From Candidatus Aminicenantota bacterium (GTDB lineage Bacteria > Acidobacteriota > Aminicenantia > Aminicenantales > JAFGAV01): a stretch of DNA of 9,000 nt. The notes beneath the pieces are model-generated. The model was not told the DNA's origin. It worked only from the letters and a program-made list of their open reading frames with translations, and made no database searches. Position 1 is the first letter of the stretch, and every line of letters begins with the position of its first letter. Where the stretch lies: contig VGJG01000048.1 of the NCBI GenBank assembly GCA_016867615.1, forward strand, positions 1-9,000, in the 5' to 3' direction. Shown here one piece after another: positions 1 to 5,777 of the stretch. Position numbers and translations under genes: made by a program.

Positions 1-678
1 GCCCGGGCCGACCCGGGGGGGGGGGTCGGCCCGCGGCCGGACCCCTACGAGCCCGGGGGCGACGAGGTTTGCGATTTTCCCGAGGAGGAGGAGCTCGTCC
101 GGGAATTCCTGAAGACCGGCGCCCGGATCTTCGAGTCCCGGCTTTCGCCCTTCCACACGGGCTCGATCTCGGTCCGGGGCGTGAAGGAGCTGCTCTACGC
201 GCCCAAAGCTTCTATGCCCCGCGGGCTGCCCGGGCCGCTGCTCAAAGTTCCCCTCGACCCCGGCCCGGGGGAACCCTTCGAGCTCGCCCGCCACAAGGAG
301 ATTTACGCCTCGAGCGATTTCCAGACCCTGCTCCACTGCTACGTCCCGGAAGCCGAGGCCCAGGCGCATTTCGTCCCGCCCGGGGGCACCCGGCCCCTGG
401 AGCGCATCACCGCCGTCGACGCCGAGGGCGGGTTCCTGTATCTCGTCGTGCCCGTCGTTCCGGCCGCGACGGAGACGGACACGCTCGTCCGGCTGCTGTT
501 CGATTACAAGATGGTCGTCGTCCGGGGGGGCGGCGTGTGGGCCGCGGGCCACCAGTCCCTGTCCGAGGTCCTGCATCACCCCTCCTCGATCCGGGAGATC
601 TGTCTCTACCGGATCGGCGCCCTCGAGCGCGGGCTCGATCTCGGCCGTATGGAGCCAGAAAAAGCGAAGCGGTGGTAG
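1..678 (+). CDS. Class II aldolase/adducin-like protein, 5' end outside window
   Basis: The frame is open from base 1 to a TAG at 676-678, giving 225 visible residues; there is no convincing start inside the window. Residues 1-30 are a Gly/Pro/Asp-rich linker followed by an acidic stretch, so another domain or a short N-terminus probably lies upstream. From residue 32 on the pattern fits the class II aldolase/adducin fold: LVREFLKTGARIF helix, GSISVR (residues 54-59, the usual GNxSxR), LLYAPKAS (64-71, the usual llitPSG), then E94, H98 and IY (101-102), and LLH (110-112). The family binds zinc through HxH plus a later His. Here the pair reads H112-C-Y114, and the region normally reading HHG reads RGGGVWAAG (175-183), so the zinc site looks incomplete. 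It may be a non-catalytic or altered member. The GTG at 181 (residue 61) lies after the GSISVR motif and is an unlikely start. The last residues, MEPEKAKRW, are supplied by a repeat. It converges with the chelatase gene. Confidence 0.6.
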   Translation, partial: ARADPGGGVGPRPDPYEPGGDEVCDFPEEEELVREFLKTGARIFESRLSPFHTGSISVRGVKELLYAPKASMPRGLPGPLLKVPLDPGPGEPFELARHKEIYASSDFQTLLHCYVPEAEAQAHFVPPGGTRPLERITAVDAEGGFLYLVVPVVPAATETDTLVRLLFDYKMVVVRGGGVWAAGHQSLSEVLHHPSSIREICLYRIGALERGLDLGRMEPEKAKRW

Positions 679-681
679 TTT
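649..681 (+). repeat. 33-bp direct repeat, copy 1
   Basis: This copy matches 714-746 at 31 of 33 positions; the differences are a/c at repeat position 9 and g/a at position 27. It begins with ATG and ends just past a TAG, and it supplies the final residues MEPEKAKRW and the stop codon of the aldolase-like gene. The identity falls off abruptly on both sides, as expected for a discrete repeat unit and not for a duplicated gene end. Confidence 0.8.
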
Positions 682-713
682 GGCGCCTCAGCCCTGCTCG
701 CTTCCTCGAATAC

Positions 714-746
714 ATGGAGCCCGAAAAAGCGAAGCGGTGATAGTTT
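714..746 (+). repeat. 33-bp direct repeat, copy 2
   Basis: This second copy starts 65 bp after the first. It again reads ATG, then codons for MEPEKAKR, then a stop (TGA followed by TAG). It lies outside any convincing gene, in the gap between the two convergent genes. The rest of that gap (747-856) holds only a 14-bp palindrome at 749-762 and no gene I can support. Confidence 0.8.
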
Positions 747-856
747 AGGGCCGTCGACGGCCGTCTCCGGCCTGACGAGGGTTTCCTAAGCATGGTTGGG
801 ACAGCGAGCAGGACTTCGCCGCCGGGCGCGGTTCCAATCGCCAGGGAAATCCGCGG

Positions 857-1375
857 CTACTCCGCGGCGTCCTTGATTTTCCGCGCCAGGAATTCGGCCG
901 CGGCCGCGGTGTCGAACGGCCAGGCGTAGACGAAGCGGACGGCGGGATGGCGCGCTTGGGCCCGGGCGATGGCGGCCGGGATATCGCGCTCGGAGTGCCC
1001 GCCGCCGCGGGTCATCATCGGGGTTAGGACGACGACCCGCTCCGCCCCCGTTCCCGCGGCCCGGTCGAACGTCTCGTCGAGGTCCGGCGCGCAGAATTCG
1101 TTGAACCCCAGAAGGACGGGCAGGCCGCAGGCCTTTTCCAGAGCCGCCGCCAGCTCGCGCGAGCCCGTCCAGAAGGGGTCGTTCGTTTCGTTGCGGGGGA
1201 AGGCTCTCATCCGCGCCTCGAGCTCCCGGAGCCGCGGCGAAGGCTCGCCGGAGTGCGGGTGATGATGCTCCTTGGCTTCGAGCATGAAGTATTCCTGGAG
1301 CTCGTCCCGGGGAAAATCGAGAGGCGGCGAGCCGTGCATGGCCAGGACGACGACCGTTCTTATGGGCGCCCTCAC
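857..1375 (-). CDS. CbiX/SirB-type sirohydrochlorin chelatase
   Basis: The 172-residue product resembles CbiX(S)/SirB chelatases, which insert Co2+ or Ni2+ into sirohydrochlorin in cobalamin or coenzyme F430 synthesis, in the cytoplasm. A hydrophobic strand (TVVVLA, residues 7-12) leads into MHGSPP, where H14 is the expected first metal-binding His. A second strand (RVVVLTPMMTRGGGH) carries H127, the expected second ligand, followed by DIPAAI. NEFCAPDLDE (residues 92-101) and VYAWPF (149-154) fit the class. The short length points to one chelatase domain that would dimerise. The GTG start at 1375 is chosen because it leaves a complete first strand and has AGGA 6 bases upstream; the ATG at residue 13 would remove that strand. 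An internal HHHPH cluster (37-41) is unusual. Metal specificity cannot be read from sequence; the nearby corrinoid protein favours cobalt. Confidence 0.82.
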   Translation of the reverse strand: MRAPIRTVVVLAMHGSPPLDFPRDELQEYFMLEAKEHHHPHSGEPSPRLRELEARMRAFPRNETNDPFWTGSRELAAALEKACGLPVLLGFNEFCAPDLDETFDRAAGTGAERVVVLTPMMTRGGGHSERDIPAAIARAQARHPAVRFVYAWPFDTAAAAEFLARKIKDAAE

Positions 1376-1395
1376 GCTTTTTCCTGTCGGGTCAT

Positions 1396-1425
1396 ATTCT
1401 AACAGTTCGGCCGGATGCTTGCCAG
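1396..1425 (-). promoter_or_regulatory. Candidate promoter for the chelatase gene
   Basis: On the minus strand CTGGCA (1425-1420) and TAGAAT (1401-1396) are 18 bp apart. Transcription would begin near 1389, leaving a leader of about 14 bases that contains the AGGA in front of GTG 1375. The -35 matches consensus at 4 of 6 positions. Chance cannot be excluded. Confidence 0.3.
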
Positions 1426-1532
1426 GTCCCGCGAGCGGACTGGGAAGCCACGTTCCGGCGGGCGCTTCCAGGCGGCTTCGGCTGGCTATTTCGTACGGTT
1501 GAGAATATACTCCGGCCTGAGGGGCTGAGATC

Positions 1533-2597
1533 ATGCTGGATTTTTTCGAGGACCAGAAAAATAAGATCGCGGAATTCCTCGTGGGATACCGGCCGCAGTA
1601 CCCCGAGCGTTTCCGGTCCCTTCTTCGGGAGCGGGGCGAGGACATCCGGGAGCGGCTCACGGATTTCGCCCTCCGGGGCAAGATGATCCGGGGCGGACTG
1701 GTCGGCCTGGGCCATCTCATCTACGGCGGCGATTCCTCCGAGGCCGTCGTCCAGGCCGGCGCCGCCATGGAGCTCTTCCAATCGGGGCTGCTGATCCATG
1801 ACGACATCATGGACCAGGACCCGCGCCGGAGGGGGGGAGACTCGGTCCACTTTCAATACCAGAAGCTGGCCGAAAAAAAAGGCGCCGCCCAGCCGCGGCA
1901 TGTCGGCGAGTCGATGGGCATCTGCGCCGGAGACGTCGCCGTCTTTCTGGGCTTTCGGATATTGTCCCGGATGCCGGCGGGGGACGACAAGCGCGGCCGG
2001 ATCCTCCGCCTCTGCGCCGATGAGCTGACCCTGGTCGGGATCGCCCAACTGATCGATGTCCAGTTCGGCTCCTGCGGGGAGGACGTCGGCCCGCGGGAGG
2101 TGACGGACCTCTACAGGTACAAGACGGGGCGCTATTCCCTGTCCCTGCCCCTGATGTGCGGCGCCCTCCTGGCCGATTGTCCCGAGCGGCAGATTCCCCT
2201 CCTGGAAGAGTTCGGCGAGATCCTGGGGGTCATCTTCCAGATCAGGGACGATGACCTCGGGCTCTTCGGGGATGAAGATCATATCGGCAAGCCGGTGGGC
2301 TCCGACCTGAAGCAGGGCAAGAAGACGCTCGGCATCGTCCGGCTGCTGGAGTCCGTCCCGGACCGGGAGAGAGCCAGGATACGATCCATCCTGGATAAGG
2401 AGAAGATAACGGCCCGGGACATCGGCCGCATCAGAGGCCTGATCAGGGACTACGGCATCGACGCCAAGATCAACGGGGTCGTCGACGGGCTCCTGGTCGA
2501 GATCAATTCGCTCCTGGAGGGGATCTCATTTTCCACGGAGCGGTCGAGGGACATCCTCGAGGCCTTCATCCGCTACAATTGCGAAAGAGGGAGATGA
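1533..2597 (+). CDS. Polyprenyl (FPP/GGPP-type) diphosphate synthase
   Basis: This trans-prenyltransferase condenses isopentenyl diphosphate onto an allylic diphosphate to build C15 or longer chains for quinone tails, carotenoids or membrane lipids. At 354 residues it is normal to slightly long for the family. The first aspartate-rich motif is DDIMD (residues 90-94), followed by the expected RRRGG (98-102) and an upstream RGKMIRGG (48-55). The second is DDDLG (239-243) in FQIRDDDLGLFGD, with GKPVGSDLKQGKKT (252-265) after it. The last Asp of the second motif is Gly, a variant I associate with GGPP-type synthases. The residue five before the first motif is Gly (G85) with F82 at minus eight, so a product longer than C15 is plausible; chain length is inference. 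GAGGGG at 1519-1524 sits 8 bases before the ATG. The gene is divergent from the chelatase and runs tail to tail into the corrinoid gene. Confidence 0.92.
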   Translation: MLDFFEDQKNKIAEFLVGYRPQYPERFRSLLRERGEDIRERLTDFALRGKMIRGGLVGLGHLIYGGDSSEAVVQAGAAMELFQSGLLIHDDIMDQDPRRRGGDSVHFQYQKLAEKKGAAQPRHVGESMGICAGDVAVFLGFRILSRMPAGDDKRGRILRLCADELTLVGIAQLIDVQFGSCGEDVGPREVTDLYRYKTGRYSLSLPLMCGALLADCPERQIPLLEEFGEILGVIFQIRDDDLGLFGDEDHIGKPVGSDLKQGKKTLGIVRLLESVPDRERARIRSILDKEKITARDIGRIRGLIRDYGIDAKINGVVDGLLVEINSLLEGISFSTERSRDILEAFIRYNCERGR

Positions 2598-2600
2598 CCC

Positions 2601-3293
2601 CTAAGCCTCCCGGCCCCCGGCGGCCGCTTTCTCCAGGAGCTCCACGGCGCCCCCCGGGTCGGGCGCCGTGCCGTCGGCGCCGATGCGCGCCGCGAATTCC
2701 GCGGTGACGGGCGCGCCGCCGACGAGGATGAGGACGTCCGGATGGGCCGCCTTGACCGTCCGGACGACGCCCTCCATGCGGGCCATGGTCGTGGTCAGCA
2801 GGGCGCTCAGGCCCACGGCCCGCGCGCCGTGGGCGGCGACCGCCTCGAGGAATTTCCCGGCCGGCACGTCCACCCCCAGGTCCACGACCTCCCAGCCGGC
2901 GCCCTGGAGGAAGAGAGCGATGATTTTTTTCCCGATGTCGTGGATATCGCCCTCGACCGTTCCCAGGACGACGCGGCCCTTGCGCCGGACCCCTCCACTC
3001 AGGAAATGGGGTTCGAGATGCTCCAGGGCGGCGGTCATGGCCCGGGCCGACATCAGGATGTCGGGGAGAAAGAGCTCGCCGTCGCGGAACTTGCGTCCGA
3101 CACGCTCCATCCCCGGCACCAGGGCCCGGGATAAAATGTCGGCGGGCGGGACGCCGGCCTGGAGGGCGCGGAGGGCGAGCTCGTCGGAGCCCTCCCGTCC
3201 GGCCAGGTCCGGGGGAAAGGCCGCGGCGGAGTCGACCTTGCCCCGCTCGATGCAAAGCGCGATTTGTTCCAGGAAGTCTTCGGAATGTCGCAC
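2601..3293 (-). CDS. Corrinoid (B12-binding) methyltransferase carrier protein
   Basis: The 230-residue product has the two-domain layout of MtaC/MtbC/MttC-like corrinoid proteins, which carry a methyl group on cobalamin between a substrate methyltransferase and an acceptor. Residues 1-95 form the helical cap (B12-binding_2), with FLPDILMSARAM at 75-86. Residues 105-225 form the Rossmann-like B12 domain. The cobalt-ligand motif DxHxxG is intact as D116-I-H118-D-I-G121. SALLTTTM (163-170), VGGAP (191-195) and GADGTAPD (206-213) are the other cofactor-cradling segments. The start is GTG at 3293, with AAAGG 9 bases upstream. No methyltransferase, RamA-type activase or transporter gene adjoins it in this window, so substrate and partner are unknown. 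The stop lies 3 bp from that of the convergent polyprenyl synthase. A light- or B12-sensing role is possible for such folds, but no DNA-binding domain is present. Confidence 0.9.
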   Translation of the reverse strand: MRHSEDFLEQIALCIERGKVDSAAAFPPDLAGREGSDELALRALQAGVPPADILSRALVPGMERVGRKFRDGELFLPDILMSARAMTAALEHLEPHFLSGGVRRKGRVVLGTVEGDIHDIGKKIIALFLQGAGWEVVDLGVDVPAGKFLEAVAAHGARAVGLSALLTTTMARMEGVVRTVKAAHPDVLILVGGAPVTAEFAARIGADGTAPDPGGAVELLEKAAAGGREA

Positions 3294-3317
3294 GGCCGGG
3301 ACCTTTCGTCACGCGGC

Positions 3318-3346
3318 ATTTTCTCATAGTCAGGCGGGTTTCCCAA
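3318..3346 (-). promoter_or_regulatory. Candidate promoter for the corrinoid gene
   Basis: On the minus strand TTGGGA (3346-3341) and GAAAAT (3323-3318) are exactly 17 bp apart, each matching consensus at 4 of 6 positions. Transcription would start near 3311, leaving a leader of about 18 bases with the AAAGG ribosome-binding site. I see no B12 riboswitch in the short leader. The rest of the divergent gap (3347-3479) shows nothing I can name. Confidence 0.3.
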
Positions 3347-3479
3347 GGGGCCGCCCGCGTCTTGAATTCAGGACACGCCCGCGAGAGGAAGGAATCGGCC
3401 TCGCGGTCGATGAGGGAGCCGGCGGGCCCGGGGCGACGGGAAATAGAAGAGAGCCGGGAAATGAAGTAGAATTCATCCC

Positions 3480-3485
3480 GGAGGA
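3480..3485 (+). promoter_or_regulatory. Ribosome binding site deciding the Maf-RlmD start
   Basis: GGAGGA lies 6 bases before the GTG at 3492, which opens the frame directly with the Maf N-terminus MNIVLASRSPRR. An ATG at 3487 sits only 1 base from the site and is out of frame; it reads ATG-AAG-TGA and its stop overlaps the GTG. Confidence 0.7.
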
Positions 3486-3491
3486 TATGAA

Positions 3492-5423
3492 GTGAACATC
3501 GTCCTGGCTTCGCGCTCGCCCCGGCGACGGGAGCTCATGGCCCGTGCCGCGCCGGAGTTCGAGGTGTGCGTCCCGGACGCGGACGAGTCCTCCATCGGCG
3601 AGACCGACCCGGTCCTGTTCGCCGTCGCCGCGGCTGTGCTCAAGGCGCGGTCCGCGGCCGCATCCCGGCCGGGGGCGCTGGTCATCGGCGCGGACACCGT
3701 CGTGGCCGTCGCCGGCCGCATCCTGGGCAAGCCGCGCAACCGGGAGGATGCCCGGGCCATGCTGACCCTGCTCTCCGGTCGGAAACACCGGGTCATCTCG
3801 GGCGTGGCGCTCTATAAACAGGACGAGGACAAGCTCCTGACCGGCTACGAAATCAGCCACGTGACGTTCCGGCGCCTGACGGAAGAGATGATCGCAGAAT
3901 ACCTGGACCGGAACGACTACGCCGACAAGGCGGGCTCCTACGCCGTGCAGGACGTGGGCGACGCCTTCGTGGCCTCCCTTCAGGGGGACTACGACAACGT
4001 CGTCGGATTCCCGGTGAAGAGGGTCCGGCGCCTGCTCGAACGGTTCCGCGCGCCCGACGTCGAGGCCGTGGTCGAGGACGTCGCCCTGCCCAACGACTGG
4101 GGCGTGGCCCGTTCCGGAGGCCGCATCCTCTTCGTCCCGGGAGCCGTTCCCGGCGACAGGCTCCTTCTCCGCGCGGTCAAGGAGGAGAGCCGTTTCGGCT
4201 ACGCGGAGACCGTCCGGGTGCTCGAGCCCTCGCCCCATCGCACGGAGCCCGCCTGCCCCCACTTCGGCCCGTGCGGTGGCTGCATGCTCCAGAACCTCCG
4301 GTATGAGAAGCAGCTCGAGATCAAGGAGCGGTCTCTCTATGAAACCTTGAGGAGGATCGGCGGCCTGGCGCCCGGGGAGGAAGCGCGGTCGGCGATCGCG
4401 CCCTCCCCGGACCTCTTCCGCTACCGGAACAAGATGGAATTCTCGTTCGGCCTCGAGGACGGCCGGCCCGTCCTCGGGCTCAGGGAGCGGGGTTCGCCCC
4501 TCGGCCCGAAGCGCTGGCGGACGACGCCCCTCGGCCGGTGCGAGATCTTCAGCCCGGCGGCCGGGGCGCTCATCCCCGTGTTCCTCGAGTTCGCCCGGGA
4601 GGGCGGTCACACGGTCTTCGATCGCCGGACGGGCCGTGGTTTCTTGAGAAACGTCGTCCTCAGGGAGGGCAAGCGCTCCGGGCAGGTCATGGCCGTCCTG
4701 GTCACGACGGGCGAGCGCGAGCTCCGGGACGGGGTCTTACAGGATCTGGCCCGCCGGGCCATGGAGGCGCATCCGCCGCTGAGGAGCGTCTTCTGGGGGG
4801 TCAACAACTCCCGGGCGGACGTCGTGCAGTACGAGCGCCTCGTCCTCGCCGCCGGAGAGCCTTTCCTCGAGGAGAAGCTCGGGGGGATGATCTACCGGGT
4901 CTATCCGGAGACGTTCTTCCAGCCCAACCCGGCCGCGGCCGAAGCGCTTTACGACCGGCTCGCCGTCGAGACCGGGCTGTCGTCCGAGAAGAGCGTTCTG
5001 GGCCTCTACTGCGGCGCGGGGACGCTGGAGATCTTTCTCTCGCGCCGCGCCGGCCGGGTCACGGGCGTCGATTCCGCCGCGGCCAACATCGCCGCCGCCG
5101 AGGAGAACAGGGCCCTGAACGCCGCGGCGAACTGCCGCTTTCTGGAGGGGACGGTGGAATCGCTCCTCAAGGAACCCCCGGAAGAAGCCCCCGATGTTCT
5201 CGTCCTCGACCCGCCGCGTTCGGGACTCTCGGACAAGGCCCTGCGCCGCGTCCTCGCCATCGGAGCCCCCAGGACGGCCTACGTTTCCTGCGGGCCCTCG
5301 ACCCTGGCCCGCGACCTCAAGAGCTTCCTCGCCGGCGGCTACCGTCTCGAGCGCATCGCGCCCTTCGATTTCTTTCCCCATACGGCGCATCTGGAGACTC
5401 TGGCCGTCCTGCGCCGGCGCTGA
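3492..5423 (+). CDS. Maf nucleotide pyrophosphatase fused to RlmD-type RNA (uracil-C5)-methyltransferase
   Basis: One uninterrupted frame of 643 residues holds two complete enzymes. Residues 1-184 are a Maf/HAM1-fold nucleoside triphosphate pyrophosphatase: SRSPRRREL (7-15), GADTVV (66-71) with D68 as the expected catalytic Asp, GKPRN (79-83), and DKAGSYAVQ (145-153) followed by GDYDNVVGFP. After a very short linker comes a TRAM domain (about 188-245). The Fe-S cysteines are C255, C261, C264 (CPHFGPCGGC) and C350. The SAM-dependent m5U methyltransferase follows: FFQPNP (475-480), motif I GLYCGAGT (504-511), DPPRSGL (573-579), the nucleophile C600 in YVSCGPSTLARDL, and the general base E635 in HTAHLE. 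All expected catalytic residues are present in both halves, and the length equals the sum of the two families. RlmD methylates U1939 of 23S rRNA; RlmC or TrmA specificity cannot be excluded. The start is GTG, with GGAGGA 6 bases upstream. Confidence 0.93.
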   Translation: MNIVLASRSPRRRELMARAAPEFEVCVPDADESSIGETDPVLFAVAAAVLKARSAAASRPGALVIGADTVVAVAGRILGKPRNREDARAMLTLLSGRKHRVISGVALYKQDEDKLLTGYEISHVTFRRLTEEMIAEYLDRNDYADKAGSYAVQDVGDAFVASLQGDYDNVVGFPVKRVRRLLERFRAPDVEAVVEDVALPNDWGVARSGGRILFVPGAVPGDRLLLRAVKEESRFGYAETVRVLEPSPHRTEPACPHFGPCGGCMLQNLRYEKQLEIKERSLYETLRRIGGLAPGEEARSAIAPSPDLFRYRNKMEFSFGLEDGRPVLGLRERGSPLGPKRWRTTPLGRCEIFSPAAGALIPVFLEFAREGGHTVFDRRTGRGFLRNVVLREGKRSGQVMAVLVTTGERELRDGVLQDLARRAMEAHPPLRSVFWGVNNSRADVVQYERLVLAAGEPFLEEKLGGMIYRVYPETFFQPNPAAAEALYDRLAVETGLSSEKSVLGLYCGAGTLEIFLSRRAGRVTGVDSAAANIAAAEENRALNAAANCRFLEGTVESLLKEPPEEAPDVLVLDPPRSGLSDKALRRVLAIGAPRTAYVSCGPSTLARDLKSFLAGGYRLERIAPFDFFPHTAHLETLAVLRRR

Positions 5424-5457
5424 CGACCGGCGGACAGGCCCCTGGCAAGCGCCGGTG

Positions 5458-5497
5458 CGCTTTGGAGTGCGGAGACGCGTCGCCGCACTCCAAAGCG
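5458..5497. repeat. 40-bp near-perfect palindrome
   Basis: Arms of 15 bp (CGCTTTGGAGTGCGG at 5458-5472 and its complement at 5483-5497) flank a 10-base centre, AGACGCGTCG, that is itself self-complementary except for its outermost pair (a5473/g5482). Thus 19 of 20 pairs match. It begins 34 bp after the Maf-RlmD stop. There is no T-run on either side, so it does not look like an ordinary intrinsic terminator. Both strands can be read as the same peptide, ALECGDASPHSKA, because of the symmetry. I take it for a REP-like dispersed element; that is inference. The rest of 5424-5587 shows no gene, only a small hairpin at 5533-5546. Confidence 0.8.
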
Positions 5498-5587
5498 GCC
5501 TCATGAGTCCGCAATGAAGAAGTCTTTAAGGATGCGGCTGTCCGCAAGATCGCTGTCTGCTCTTTTGCGCCGGCCGGGGCCCCGAGT

Positions 5588-5616
5588 TTGACCGGGTCGC
5601 CGTTTTCGGCTAAAAT
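5588..5616 (+). promoter_or_regulatory. sigma70-type promoter for the tRNA
   Basis: TTGACC (5588-5593) and TAAAAT (5611-5616) are separated by exactly 17 bp, each one base from consensus. The predicted start near 5623 lies about 6 bases before the tRNA, leaving a very short 5' leader for RNase P. Confidence 0.75.
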
Positions 5617-5628
5617 CTCCCCACCCTT

Positions 5629-5702
5629 GGCGGCGTAGCTCAGTTGGTTAGAGCATGCGGCTCATATCCGCAGTGTCGGGGGTTCAAATCCCTCCGCCGC
5701 CA
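5629..5702 (+). tRNA. tRNA-Met (CAT), elongator type
   Basis: A full cloverleaf folds by hand. The acceptor stem GGCGGCG (5629-5635) pairs with CGCCGCC (5695-5701); D stem GCTC/GAGC; anticodon stem TGCGG/CCGCA with loop CTCATAT, anticodon CAT at 5663-5665; T stem GGGGG/CCCTC with one G-T wobble and loop TTCAAAT. A5702 is the discriminator. No CCA is encoded. It is not an initiator: pair 1-72 is G-C and the anticodon stem lacks the three G-C pairs next to the loop. Positions 4 and 5 are G-C pairs and not the C-G pairs of E. coli tRNA-Ile2, which favours elongator Met over lysidine-modified Ile2, though Ile2 is not excluded. Confidence 0.93.
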
Positions 5703-5719
5703 TACCTCTCCGAAGCCAG

Positions 5720-5751
5720 CTTCCTTGGCCCTCCCTAATTCTAGGGAGGGC
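5720..5751. repeat. 32-bp hairpin repeat, copy 1
   Basis: This copy matches 5778-5809 at 31 of 32 positions. It contains a perfect 10-bp stem, GCCCTCCCTA (5728-5737) with TAGGGAGGGC (5742-5751), around the loop ATTC. It begins 18 bases after the tRNA. The sequence after it is G-rich, not T-rich, so a terminator role for the tRNA is doubtful. Confidence 0.8.
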
Positions 5752-5777
5752 AGGGGGGGTAAATAGAATTCATCGAA

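Noticed and set aside
69..740. Long open frame on the + strand in frame 3, overlapping the aldolase-like gene
   Set aside because: Its product is Arg/Pro/Gly-rich with no family pattern, as expected from a shadow frame in high-GC DNA; frame 1 carries the recognisable motifs.
749..762. 14-bp palindrome GGCCGTCGACGGCC between the convergent genes
   Set aside because: No T-run, no second copy seen, and GC-rich palindromes of this length are not rare here.
851..867. Hairpin CCGCGG-CTACT-CCGCGG at the chelatase stop codon
   Set aside because: Six-base arms that are themselves palindromic and without a T-run; insufficient for a terminator call.
1482..1511. Promoter for the prenyl synthase (CTGGCT, 18 bp, TATACT)
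   Set aside because: The -10 is fair but the -35 is poor, and the implied start (about 1518) lies directly at the ribosome-binding site; too weak to annotate.
3467..3477. TAGAATTCATC shared by 3467-3477 and 5764-5774
   Set aside because: An 11-base match without flanking similarity or a consistent position relative to genes; treated as chance.
2668..3495. Open frame on the + strand opposite the corrinoid gene
   Set aside because: The complementary strand encodes a full corrinoid protein with an intact DxHxxG motif; the opposite frame is compositionally a shadow.
5458..5497. Intrinsic terminator for the Maf-RlmD gene
   Set aside because: The stem is strong, but neither side has a T-run, and the near-complete symmetry through the centre fits a palindromic repeat better.
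5533..5546. Small hairpin TGCGG-CTGT-CCGCA resembling the tRNA anticodon stem
   Set aside because: Only 5 bp of stem and no further tRNA similarity; likely chance in GC-rich DNA.
5629..5702. Initiator tRNA or tRNA-Ile2 (lysidine) reading of the CAT anticodon
   Set aside because: The G1-C72 pair and the lack of three G-C pairs beside the anticodon loop rule out the initiator; G-C pairs at positions 4 and 5 do not match the E. coli tRNA-Ile2 pattern. Ile2 remains a minor possibility.
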